Part shown: positions 10,481 through 20,440 of the stretch, piece after piece
Layout: each line of letters begins with the position of its first letter
How positions within the stretch are numbered: position 1 is the stretch's first letter
From: Welwitschia mirabilis
Lineage: Eukaryota > Gnetophyta > Gnetopsida > Welwitschiales
Length of the DNA stretch: 23,190 nt
Assembly (NCBI GenBank): GCA_051453625.1
Contig: JBOZIK010000001.1
Coordinates: forward strand, 56,925,749 to 56,948,938
Direction: 5' to 3'
The notes under the pieces: generated by a model
What the model saw: only the letters and a program-made list of their open reading frames with translations
Databases searched by the model: none
Told to the model about the DNA's origin: nothing
Made by a program: the position numbers and the translations under genes

Positions 10481-10680
10481 TAGCCAAAACCACCATTATT
10501 TATAGGAAGAATATCCAAAAGTATAAGAGGAAGCTACCCTCTACATATGAACATACCCAGGCTTGGGAACCACATTATCTTAGTAAGTTATTTATTATAC
10601 TATTTTTAAATTTGTTATTGGTGAAATTTTTATTTGGTAGAATTCATTCACCCCTCCTCTATACGTTCATTGTCCAAATA

Positions 10681-11231
10681 GATAATTATTATTTTTTGGT
10701 AAAATTCATTTTATCAAAAATGGAACCAACTAAGAACATTTAGTTCTTAGTATTTTAGATAGGTTATAACACACAAAAATTAACGTTTACATTAAGGAAT
10801 TTAGGGCTTTTTAGCATTCTTAATTAATCATCAACATGATTTTATATATCTAATATGCTTAAGACAATAAAAATCCAATTTCACTAATAATCTTCCTTAA
10901 CACTATCATTTTATAGGATATTTACATCATTTGGAGTATTATGAAATGAGATGGAGCTGTATTGAGCATTATTAGTGGTGGTTCTAGTTCTAAAAGTGGT
11001 GGCACTAGTTATTATGATTAAAATGGATTCATACTTAGGCTCCTTATCATTATTAATGTAAAAAATCCATTCTAGCCATTTTTGTAAGCAAAAGATAAAT
11101 AAGGAATATTTTCTAAAAAGAATCCCTCAATTTTATCCCATGACTAAAGGGCAATCCTTAAAATTTTGGGAATGCTAACAAATGACCTCATTAAACCTTT
11201 AAAACCCTAATTGTAAATGCTAATTCTAGCC
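10681..11231. other. unassigned AT-rich sequence
   Basis: No gene is recognisable here. It includes a perfect inverted repeat at 10729-10751 (ACTAAGAAC, five-base loop, GTTCTTAGT). It is presumably flanking or decayed element DNA after the copia LTR. Confidence 0.5.
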
Positions 11232-11239
11232 TATAAATA
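11232..11239 (+). promoter_or_regulatory. TATA-box-like core promoter, probably of a decayed LTR
   Basis: TATAAATA, followed by CCCTGTCTCACTTC and preceded by AAAACCCTAATTG about 30 bases upstream. This arrangement is seen in plant LTR promoters and in some gene promoters. No matching second LTR was found in the window. Confidence 0.3.
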
Positions 11240-12185
11240 CCCTGTCTCACTTCACATAAAGAATATCATATCATTATCATATTATCCAAAATATTATAGC
11301 TTCAGTCATAAGTTGTTTCTAAGCCTCTCAAAAGGAGTCGCTAGCTACAAAGATGGCATAATGCTTTGTGATTTAGCATGAAGATATTCATAGATTATAT
11401 ACTTTTACTTTTTTAATAATAAAGTATTATATGTTCTTCAGGAATTACTTTAATATTAATTTTTGATATATCTTATACTTGTTATGGTTAGGATTGATGA
11501 AGGTATTTTATTACTTTAAAATCTTTTCGATGATTCTTTTTTTCCTAGCTTGAATAACCTAAATGTTTATTTGATGGATCTTGGAACATTTCTACTTTTA
11601 ATTCTTATGTTATTCTTACTATGAAGTCTAGATGATTTAGATATCTTCCCCTCATGTCTATGATGGATCAGATTATGTCATTGTTCTTGAGCTAGAACTG
11701 CATGAGCCTTATATCTATGATGGATGAGATTATGCCACTATTATTTAATTGAAGTAAAATCTATATAAATTTACTTTAGTACTTATGATTTTTCATGAAG
11801 TTATTATATTAATTTAAATGTTATGTCTTATTTCTAGTTCTCTTATATAGTTTTAGTATCTTATAATCATTATTATTGTGCTTACTCTATTGATCACTTT
11901 TGTTATCTATTTATATGAAAGAATAATACTTGGACTATACTACCAATAAAAGTTTCAGTATTATTGGTAAAATTTGGGCTTATTCATGCAAGATTTGTAT
12001 TCCTAGGTCAATCTTATTATTTATCATACATTCATAACAAATATAAGCATAGCTAAATTTCACCTCAAATAGTAGACTTTTATTATAATATTAAATACTC
12101 TTATTAATTGCAAAAATAGTTTAATGAATATTTCATTTATTAACATAACACTAGAGTTGAATATTTTTAATACTAATAAATTACT
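11240..12185 (+). other. non-coding stretch, possibly LTR/leader of an unidentified element
   Basis: No reading frame of note. A short direct repeat occurs: CTATGATGGAT(C/G)AGATTATG at 11658 and again at 11715 (57 bp apart, about 24 of 28 bases equal). AATAAA-type polyadenylation signals occur but are uninformative at this base composition. Confidence 0.35.
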
Positions 12186-12760
12186 AGGGGATGCCAATGA
12201 GATTGATTTTATTTGTGAAATTTACAACATTAACCCTTCTTCTCTTGAGTAAAACATCAATGTCTCTTATGATCACTTTGATTATTTGAAGAAATCTTTT
12301 GATGAATTATTAGAAAATGTGTATAAATGATATAGGTTGAACCACATATAATTTTAAATTTTTAGATTGTACTACTTACACTTTGCATGCCTTTTCAAAA
12401 TTCTTACACTTATGTGTACAATTATCTTATGAAAATGTTTTCTTTCCTATGTGCTCTTTAGATAACCATCATTATGAGCCTTATAACTACAACATTTCTG
12501 AGTCTTCCTTTTTATATGCTATTAATTAAAGATCCTCCTTGTGATAATACATTTCAATTTTCAATAGACCAAATAACATCTAAGGATGTTTGATTTGCAA
12601 AATACCCTAAAAACTACCATCCCTTAAAACCATTTCAAACATCCACTCAATTTCTAGGCTATGTCATTAAACACATCAATCATCCATCCTTTCCATTCAT
12701 TCATGAGTTCATAAGACTTAATAGCCTTAGTTGATGGCCCTTAACAAATAAATTACTAAT
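12186..12760 (+). pseudogene. unidentified broken coding sequence
   Basis: Three successive frames are unusually readable for such AT-rich DNA. From about 12186: GDANEIDFICEIYNINPSS, a stop, then SYDHFDYLKKSFDELLENVY. From about 12360, in another frame: DCTTYTLHAFSKFLHLCVQL and onward about 35 residues. From about 12530, in a third frame: KDPPCDNTFQFSIDQITSKD and onward to about 12760 with two TGA stops. The composition (Cys, Asp, His, Pro present) is more protein-like than the hydrophobic Leu/Ile/Phe frames seen elsewhere. I do not recognise the family. It may be a retroelement gag-like protein or a host gene fragment. Confidence 0.3.
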
Positions 12761-14129
12761 AAGTATTATTTTGTTAATATAAGTTTAGGTAGAATTTAAG
12801 TGCACTTATATTATTCAAGAAATAAATATATCTAGTTTTAAGTTATCATGTTAAGGTTAGTTTTACTTAAGGTCTTTAGTCTTGAAAAATATGGATGATA
12901 AAGGTGAAATATACTTTCATACTATATTCTATTATTTTTAAGTATATTTATGAGGATAAGATATTTTTTCATAAGATTAATAAGCTAATAAACTTTCTTA
13001 TGTGCATAACAATTAAAAATATGAGAAGTAAAATCAAAAGAAAATATAATATCTCTTTTCAAAAAGGACATTTTATCATTGATTAATTGTTGGGTTTAGT
13101 TAACTACATTAGGGCTATGGATTCTCATTGCTAATGTAGCTATAATAATCTACTTATTAATGGTCAATTTACATTAGGGATATACATGCATGCCAGTAGT
13201 GTAGTACTAATTTCTTCAATGAACAACATGCTTAATTATATTGGAAGGAAATATCATAGCACTGGATGCTCAATATGATCCAAATGCCTAAAAATAGAGA
13301 TTAGTGGGATTGTAAAAGTGATAAATTATAGAAAGGAAAAATGGGAATTGGAGATTTTCTTATGTTTAATTTTCTGAACATTTATACTTTTACTCACCAA
13401 TTTTTGGAATTTTTACAAGTTTATGTAATGAATATATTACTTGCATGACATTTTGATCCATTAAATAAAAAATAAAATTCATAAAAAAGCTTTAATAAAG
13501 AGGCCATCCTAGGTGTTCTATCTTTTTAATTCATAAGATCTATGGTTAAAGTTTATTTTCCATTGCATTTCACATTTGTTAAATTCCTTTGCTTTACCAC
13601 TTTCATCATTCTATTTTTTGAAATAACACACTTGAAAACATAATTTTATTTTTATGAAATAATGCTTTGATCCATGCCTTAATATATAATTAATAAATCC
13701 AATCCATTAATAAAAATAGATAATTATCAGATCCTCATTCATCTTATTTCTATAAAAATCTAAAATCCCTCACTCAATTTCATTACTACTATTTGTTAAA
13801 TCCACCTTTTATGCTTTCTTCCAACTTTGGCTAAATTGTAAGTGATTATTCTACAAATAACTAGTGTCATCATTTGCCTCCATAAATGCCACTACCTTTT
13901 CACCTAAACTACATTATATTCTTTTCATAGCCTTCGTTTACATATGTCATTTGATATGCCATAAGGTAAGCCTATTGCATTCATTTTTTAGTCCATCTTT
14001 TATCATATTTTATTACAAAATTCATTTTTAGTTCATATTTTGGCTTAAAATTAATTTAATTCATTTCTTTCTTTACTCTCTATAATTATTCTATTTCATG
14101 TTTATTCTATTGCTAATTTTTAAGGAAAA
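12761..14129. other. no gene recognised
   Basis: AT-rich sequence. A 63-codon open stretch (12895-13086) is Lys/Ile-rich and resembles no family. A perfect 9-bp inverted repeat, CTACATTAG / CTAATGTAG, lies at 13104-13139 with an 18-base loop. Confidence 0.5.
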
Positions 14130-15136
14130 ATGAGTGGTAGATAAGGATCCTTCATAAAATAAGGAATTTTAGTTCATTTTTAGATAGGTACTTCATTGTA
14201 CTTAGCAAGTATTAAAATTAGAGGATGGACTTATTTACTAAAAAAAGATACCATATTCTACTACATTAGGCATGTGCTTGCATTCAACCAAAATGCTTCA
14301 TTCAGTTATGAAAACCCCTGGATAATTCATTCTTATATACACCATAATTATTTTTCAATTTCCTTAGTTCATTTTAAGGTTGTTTTAAGAGTGGAACATT
14401 TAGAACATTTTCCATTTACTCTAGTTGAACTATAGAATAGTATTATTGTTATGTATTATATGTAGAATATGCATTAAATAGAGAAGTAACCTTACCTTAT
14501 AAATTTTTTCATAAAAATTAACTTATCATCTCTTTTATCATTTGAAATGTCCTATGCACTTCTCATGTCATAGATGCCTATAGTAACCATCTAGATATTA
14601 CTGACATTATCCAAGAAAATCAACCTTTTATTATTATTAAATTTCTATTTAAGACCATAATCAATCATGTAGTACATGAAAGTAATCTTCCATTATCCTA
14701 CCTTATTTCTGATATCATCGAAAACAACTTGTATCAAACCTTAGATTAGGAAGGTTGGGAGAGAGCTTACATTAAAACCATCATTTCTTTAAAAATAACC
14801 TAAGGCCAAAAGTATGAGAATACAAATTAAATCCTATGATGATAGCATAAATAACATGCAGAATAGCAATAGCTAGAATAAAAAGAAAAAATCCAACATG
14901 ATACATCTCCTATTCATACTATTTCTCTTCATGTCACTCTCTATATACTTGTAACAACTCATCATAAAGGCAAAGATCCTACTACGAAGACTTCTTATCC
15001 TCCTTCTTTTTCTTCTTCCTCTTATCCTACAAATTCTTATCATCCTCCTTTAGTTAGACATTTCTTAAATGAGTGCCAAAAAAAAATGCAAGACTTAAAT
15101 TAAGAAATTATGAAGAAAAATAAAGAATATTACTAA
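14130..15136 (+). pseudogene. relic resembling the 'putative plant transposon protein' family
   Basis: Starting at ATG 14130 (MSGR), one frame runs to 14435 with three stops in the first 22 codons. It contains IRGWTYLL, then IRHVLAFNQNASF and IIHSYIHHNYFSIS. This order (RGW, a +xFYAN-like helix, then a SYVRGxxIxIS-like strand) resembles the plant-specific retrotransposon-associated family. After about 140 unreadable bases, a second frame (14576-14803) reads FKTIINHVVHESNLPLSYLI, like that family's C-terminal half. The same frame then gives a Pro/Ser/Tyr-rich tail (SYPPSFSSSSYPTNSYHPP) and a helix with QKKMQDLN near 15100. Such proteins often precede or replace gag in Tat-like elements. No LTR pair could be assigned. 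The match is from memory and by pattern. Confidence 0.45.
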
Positions 15137-15980
15137 GTGATAAAAGGTCATCTCATGCAAACAACATGAAACCAATGAAAAATAAAAGGAAAAGTTTCTC
15201 ATAGATAGTCATTTAATTAGAATTGAATTTTTTTAATATGCAGAATAGTTTAAATTTTGCATTATAGTGTTTCTTTTTTTGTAGTATACTAAAAAGACGT
15301 GCTTAAATAATATTTATTTTCAAGTATTAGTGTGTTCTCAAAAATTGTATAAAATTATTTATCTTTTTAAACATTAAGGATAAAGCTAAATTTTGATTAG
15401 GTGATATGGCATCCATTTTTTAAAGAATTTTTTTGATGTTTATGCATTATTTCTTAAAAATTATTTAAAATTTTTCAAAAGTTGTATTATTCTTATAATT
15501 AAATGTCTCTATTTAGAACTATTTAATGTTAAATCCTTCTTTTTTACACTTTTGCTAAGAGCTTACCAAAAAGATAGTCAAGAGATGTAATAATAAGTAA
15601 AAATTAACATTTAGACCAAGTATATTAGATTAATTTAACTGAGAAGAAGATATTACATTGATTATTTTATCATAAATTTTTGTCTTTTACCATTTTAAAT
15701 ATAATTTGTGAACTTATGAATTTTTTAATAACAATTTTAGGTAATATGCTATGTTATAAATAACATATTAAAATTTGAAAATAATTTAGCAAAAAATGCT
15801 AGTTCCATTATCCACGTCACTAGCATCAACAATCCTTTACACTTTAAAATGTATGTTCTAGAGTTTTCTTGGGAAAGTAATTAATTTCTAGTTATTATAT
15901 TAAATAGTTATAATACTAACTTAATAAAATGTGTAGGAATTGTAAAACCCTAAATAAGAAATCCTAACTCTATTTTCAAT
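15137..15980. other. no gene recognised; AT-rich spacer
   Basis: Long A/T runs with no convincing frame on either strand. An 8-bp inverted repeat, ATGCTAGT / ACTAGCAT, lies at 15796-15826. Sequence near 15950 (AAAACCCTAAAT) leads into the TATA site below. Confidence 0.5.
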
Positions 15981-15990
15981 TATAAAAAGG
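15981..15990 (+). promoter_or_regulatory. TATA-box-like core promoter
   Basis: TATAAAAAGG, about 30 bases after a CCCTAA motif and followed by a pyrimidine-rich start-like region (AATTTCCTTC). It resembles an LTR U3/R junction. The downstream 1.3 kb is clearly less AT-rich than the upstream side. Confidence 0.3.
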
Positions 15991-16417
15991 GACAATTTCC
16001 TTCATTTGAAATAGTATTTGGGTAGTGAAATAGTTGGGGGATGATAACACCCTAACTTGAGGGAAGTTCAAACTATTCAAAGAAAGGGGAAACATTTCAC
16101 TAGAAGTTCAGGAATGAACTAAAAGCAGAAAAACTTAGAGGTGAAAGTGATCCTAAGAAAATAGACTAAAGACTAAATACTAACTATCTAGAAAAGTATT
16201 ATGCATTAACCACTAAGAAAGACTACTAACTAATAGACTAGGGGTGAAACCATCCTAGTATACTAGACATGACAAAACTTAACTTAGGCTAAGACTTAAA
16301 TAGTGGAGGATTAGTATCCTTTACAAAAAGGAAAAAGATTATCGTGGTTATGTTCAAGTAAAAGATGGTCCATTTCATCAGATACCATCTCAAAGACCTA
16401 ATTTACCTCTTTGAATT

Positions 16418-16672
16418 CTACGACACTTGATTGATTTTTATTTGGATGTAGTTTAAGAGCTTTCTTTCTATAGCTGGACTTGATGGATTGAGTAGGGATC
16501 TATGAGAGATTTCTATGTGATGAAGGAGTATATTTTTAGTCCATAGATTACTGTAAGCATAACTTCCCATCTTGAAGCATCCATATCTATATCCTCCTAA
16601 GGGTTTTGCTACATTTCTACTAAAAAAGAGTCTATGGTTGAATTCTAGGCAAAACTGGGGATCCTTTCTCAT
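16418..16672 (-). pseudogene. 84-codon open frame, unidentified
   Basis: The frame begins MRKDPQFCLEFNHRLFFSRN and ends IQIKINQVS. It lies in a block of less AT-rich DNA, so its openness is a little more notable than elsewhere. About 270 bases upstream on the same strand is another ATG (16938-16936) reading MTPISDSTRRDPKKIAIMEE before a stop, in a different frame. No domain is recognisable. Both may be pieces of one broken gag-like or host-derived gene. Confidence 0.2.
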
Positions 16673-16735
16673 TGAGGGGAGCCTAGTTTGCCTCCCTTAC
16701 TTCTAAGAGTTAGATGGTGGGTGTTCCTAAGCTAG

Positions 16736-16783
16736 CTCCTTAGCTATCTCTTAGGCTATCTCTTAAGTTATCTCTTGCTAGGC
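16736..16783. repeat. 12-bp tandem repeat, four copies
   Basis: Units CTCCTTAGCTAT, CTCTTAGGCTAT, CTCTTAAGTTAT and a diverged CTCTTGCTAGGC. On the minus strand one frame gives a four-residue repeat (RDSL-like, with one stop). A period divisible by three hints at a former coding repeat. Confidence 0.7.
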
Positions 16784-17304
16784 TGGGGCGAATTCATCTC
16801 ATCTATGTGGTCTAGGGATGAAGTTACTCCTCATTAACTAGGAATATATTATGCAACATTCCCCTTACATTGAGGGGTTTCTTCCATGATGGCTATTTTC
16901 TTAGGATCTCTCCTTGTAGAGTCTGATATGGGTGTCATCGCAGAGGAGGAGAAGAAGCCTCTATTACCTTAATCTTATTAGCTATTTGCCAAAATGCCAA
17001 AACTAATCTAGAATGTCTAGAAGAGACTTTCTATCAAAAGGCTTGAATAAAAAAAAAGATAAATTTACTTAGAGCCCTAGGTCTAGGGCTTTGAGAAATA
17101 TGAAGTGAATGACTGAGAGCTCAGAACAACACCTAGACTAGATAAAGTATTAATCAACTATTTTTACACCTAAACCCCATGGGATCAGTAGCACTTATCA
17201 ATTGATGTATCCACTAGGTAACTTACAAACATCACTAAGGAATAAGTAAAGCACTTCATATTTCCTATGACTTTTAAGAGGGATCCTGTTGCGTTGCCAA
17301 CTTA

Positions 17305-18386
17305 TGTGTATTTGATAGGGTATTCTGAGTTGTTTTGTAGGTAAATTAATAGATAAATGCTTAATTCCTATGATAATTAGGAACTAAGATGAAGAGAATG
17401 AAAACATGTAGTTTCCAAATAAATTACAAGAATTTCGTATAGATATGGATAAATTGTACTTTTGGACAATGATTCCTACAAATAATAAGCAATTAGGGTG
17501 ACTTAAGATTGAGAAAATACCGCTATCTAGCTTATCGTCTGGACGTCAGTAGTAGACAACATCTCAAACAGGATGATAATAAGTTCACATGCAATTGATG
17601 AGCAGTTAGACTGGGAGCTACACAGATATCTCATTATCAGTCTTCATCATCTCCTATTTCATTTAGATGATCAAAAGGATGATACTATTCTCTCACACTT
17701 TTACCAAATATTTTCTCGAGTTGTCACCACTTCTTTGCACTTTACTTTGCATGTCAGTTAGGGTTTTTCCTCTACTTTTTTGTCAATTTCCCTTTCTTTT
17801 TTGTCTATAAAAAAAGGTTCCCCTCCTCGATTCCTAATCATATTTAACAGTACCTGACATTCTCGTAATAGGAGATCTAGGGATCGGATAACCATCTTGT
17901 AATCCAGAGAGACGTTACCTTAGTGTTGGGTGGCATATCCTCCATTGAGGAATGACTACTTTATAATATAGATGTCTTTTATACTTTTTAATATGAATTA
18001 TCCCTTTTGTTCAATATATGTAGAAGTCTCTCCCTCATAGTTTATGTTGTTCAAGATTAGTGACAGGTTTCTTTTATTATATAGATTGTGAAGGCAACCT
18101 TTGTCAAGGTTGAGCTTGATTAGATTAGGTGCATTATTATTTATTTTCATAGATTAGTTTTGCATTATTATTTCAGTTTCATACATTGCAATTTATTTTA
18201 GTAGATTAGGGTTACACATTTTTGTCTCAAAATCAACTGTTATATTCTGATACTATTGGCCTTCGATGGAATTACGACATTCAGATCACTCCTGACTATA
18301 TTAGCATGTTGTGTTTATATATCTTATTTGTCATTAACAGGATTTAGATCAAGACGTGAAAAATTACATAAATTTGCACTGCAACA
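17305..18386 (+). repeat. 5' LTR of the plus-strand Athila-like element
   Basis: About 1.08 kb. It starts TGTGTATTTGATAGGGTATT and ends CTGCAACA, so the TG...CA ends are kept. Homology with 6643-7886 (reversed) extends over U3, the TATA region and U5. Both ends were set from this alignment and from the primer site. Short open stretches inside (17573-17761, and frames crossing the end at 18256-18550) are not genes. Confidence 0.85.
17806..17817 (+). promoter_or_regulatory. TATA box of the plus-strand LTR
   Basis: TATAAAAAAAGG, preceded by a pyrimidine-rich stretch and TTAGGGTTT (17758), followed by TTCCCCTCCTCG. This would drive the genomic transcript of the element. Confidence 0.6.
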
Positions 18387-18388
18387 AA

Positions 18389-18407
18389 TTAGTGCCATTA
18401 TTGGGGA
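18389..18407 (+). other. primer binding site, tRNA-Asp type
   Basis: TTAGTGCCATTATTGGGGA, against TTGGCGCCGTTGCCGGGGA expected for tRNA-Asp. There are six differences, all C-to-T or G-to-A transitions and no transversion. It sits two bases after the LTR and is followed by AGGCTGCTTGGA, shared with the other copy. Confidence 0.9.
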
Positions 18408-18757
18408 AGGCTGCTTGGAAATCGAGAGCTGTCATTGCTTCGATGGATATTCTAGATGTTTGCTATAGCAGGGGTATACTAGTACTCTATAAGTATTTTG
18501 TTTTAATTTGGATTTTTTTACTAACCTTTGACGTCCCATTTATCGTTTAGATGTCACAGTCAGACAACTGTCCTTTTTCTGTGTTTCCTCTTTCTGTGGT
18601 TGTCTGTGTTTCTATTATCTAGGTTATTGTCTGAATGACATTCAGGACGACACTTCAGATCAAAAACTAAATGGTGAAAATAGAAAAAAAAAAATACTAG
18701 AGAGAGAAACAATTCATTGCAAAAAATATCAGAGAAGAAGAGTCTAAATCTAATACC
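18408..18757 (+). other. leader of the plus-strand element, with palindromic motifs
   Basis: Non-coding. It contains a perfect palindromic hairpin CTGAATG-A-CATTCAG (18631-18645), GACAACTGTC (about 18563), and several GTCTG/CAGAC motifs. These could take part in RNA dimerisation or packaging, which is inference only. The first 80 bases align with the leader of the minus-strand copy. Confidence 0.6.
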
Positions 18758-20040
18758 ATGTTGACCTCTTACCAAAAACAACTATCTCTTTAAATCCACC
18801 CGCTGTCATTAGAACGATTACTCCTACTCCTCGTGTGACTCTGAGAGATTTCATAGTGAATAAATGACTTGAAATCCAAAACCATTTTAACTTACCTCTT
18901 AGCAACGATGTGGAACTTAAAAACTTAAATGCTTATCCTATCTTTTGAGAAGAACCTGATAAAGACATCCTACAATACATTGCTGAAATTAAACAACTCA
19001 TTCTTACTTCTAGAATGGTAAAAAGTGAATAACTAATATAACCTACATGGTCATTTTTCTCATCACATTATGAGATAAGGCTAAACTTTACCTTAGAACA
19101 ATCCCTCATAAGAGCCTGAAATCTTGGAGTCAAGTTTAAGAAGCCTTTATCAAAAGATTTATGAGCAAAACAACCATCCAGAAACATAAGAAAGAAGTCA
19201 CAAACTTTTAACAGTTGTCTACTGAAGACTACGCCTCTGCTTATGAGAGATTCCTTATGGCTTTACACTCAAACCTTGTAGATGCCTTTTCTAAGGTAGA
19301 ATTAATAGACTATTTCTATAGTGGGGTGAACAGTCATATTAAGTAACTTATAGATTTCTCTTGTGGAGGCAACCTCCTAAACCAAACTCTAGAATATGTT
19401 TAGAAGATATTAGAAGATTTAGTCAAAGTAAGTTAAATCTAGCCAAAACCTTCATCTAGAGAAAATAGAATAATAGACCAAATCATTAAAGACCTCAAAG
19501 AAGTCAAACATGAGAAAGCTACAACCAAAATAGAATATGAACCAACTAGTGTAATTAAGGATTTCACATCTTCCTTAGAGAAATACACCCAGATGATCCT
19601 TGATGCTAAAGTGACAACTAAGAAAATTCCAGTTATTATTCCAACTTGTAATTTGTGCGAAGATAGTTATCACATCACGAAAGAGTATCCTTTACTTCTT
19701 ACATGCAAAAAGAGAATTTATGAAGAAGTTCATGCTTTGAACCAAGGACCCTCCAACTATATTCAAAACTATAACTAAAGATAAGTCCCCAATTACAATT
19801 TTCAACATAAGATGAATGAATAACCTAACAATTTTCGAACACATTATTCTAACTCCCAACATTACCAAAATAGATTTGAACATTAAAACTTTCAATCCAA
19901 CTATTCAAATAACTTGATGAGCCCTTCCAACTCCTAAAACCATAGTGATCCTCTTAGAAATTCTATTGAGGAGTTGAGAAAAATTAAGAGAAGAGAAATG
20001 CAAACATAGAAAATCTAGTAAACATCTTGTAACAAATCAT
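18758..20040 (+). pseudogene. gag relic (capsid/nucleocapsid)
   Basis: Athila-type gag, collinear with the minus-strand copy. The N-terminal part includes HFNLPLSNDVELKNLNAYP (about 18880-18940), matching NPFNLPPSNDVELRNLKTYL there. The capsid-like core reads DKAKLYLRTIPHKSLKSW (from about 19077), then an AYERFLMALHSN stretch and SCGGNLLNQTLEYV, equivalent to the family's AGGxLMNKT block. The nucleocapsid remnant CNLCEDSYHITKEY (19647-19688) is spaced C-X2-C-X4-H-X4-Y, so the last Cys is Tyr. About six stops and several frameshifts are visible; most stops read as CAA/CAG-to-stop changes. The start at ATG 18758 is a guess, since the conserved frame is +1 relative to it. Confidence 0.82.
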
Positions 20041-20440
20041 GCTTGTTAACCAAAGACCACAAGGAACCCTTGCCACTCAACCTTTATCAAACCCTAACAA
20101 AGTATGAAAGGATTATAAGGTGGTGACAAGGAGTGGACATGACACAACTCCTCCTACTCATGAGGCATCAACTTCCCAAAATCATAAGAATGATGAGGAA
20201 GAGGACATTGAAATTCTAGAAAATCATTCCTTTTTTTCTTCACTTAGCAACAAAAAGACAAATTCTTCACAAAAGAAACCTATTATTCCATGGCTTAATA
20301 GGCTTAATAAAAACCCTATTTTTGATGATCATTTGAAAGCCTTAATGCAAAACATAAGCATTAAATTACCTTTTTGGAAACTTTTGCAAGAGAACCCCAA
20401 ATATTCTAAGCTATGGAAAGACCTAATTAAAAGAAAATGA
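20041..20440 (+). pseudogene. gag-protease linker with conserved Athila block
   Basis: One frame, readable from before 20040 with a TGA at 20105, is then open to a TGA at 20438. It contains VTRSGHDTTPP, the equivalent of the LRSG motif seen before Athila proteases, and an acidic NDEEEDIEILEN segment. WLNRLNKNPIFDDHLKALMQ and LPFWKLLQENPKYSKLWKDL follow, matching the family's PF.RL...QF.KFL / INIPF..AL..MP.Y.KF.K block. A frameshift at about 20433-20440 separates it from the protease. I see no ATG at the head, which fits an internal part of a polyprotein. Confidence 0.8.

Larger units (their letters stand above)
9124..10680 (+). repeat. 3' LTR of the SIRE/Maximus-like copia element
   Basis: It starts TGTTGGTAAATC directly after the polypurine tract. 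The end is placed near 10680 because ATTCATTCACCCCTCCTCT, followed by GTCCAAATA, resembles the lineage's usual LTR end (ATTCACCCCCCTCT, then a decayed CCAACA). The body has a TATA box (9553), a tandem repeat (10205-10480) and no convincing gene, although three short open stretches occur (9924-10136, 10240-10425, 10477-10743). The 3' limit is uncertain by tens of bases. Confidence 0.72.
15991..17304. other. less AT-rich unassigned block upstream of the second Athila copy
   Basis: Apart from the open frame and 12-bp repeat listed separately, it holds non-coding sequence with short self-complementary pieces (e.g. CCCCTTACATTGAGGGG near 16861). It ends sharply at the LTR start (17305). It could be a third, unrecognised element or its target. 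Confidence 0.4.

Noticed and set aside
9924-10743. Three plus-strand open stretches as small genes
   Set aside because: All lie in or run past the end of the copia LTR, two of them over its tandem repeat. None shows a domain or protein-like composition.
17281-17304. Reverse-strand TTGGCAACGCAACAGGATCC as a primer site of a further minus-strand element
   Set aside because: It matches tRNA-Arg or tRNA-Asp complements poorly, and the adjacent LTR is clearly oriented plus from alignment with 6643-7886. It is better read as target flank.
18256-18550. Two overlapping plus-strand frames near the LTR end
   Set aside because: They cross the LTR 3' end and primer binding site, which are explained by homology with the other copy.
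18560-18781. 73-codon minus-strand frame, partly hydrophobic
   Set aside because: It is antisense to the leader and the start of gag, with no domain; a chance frame.
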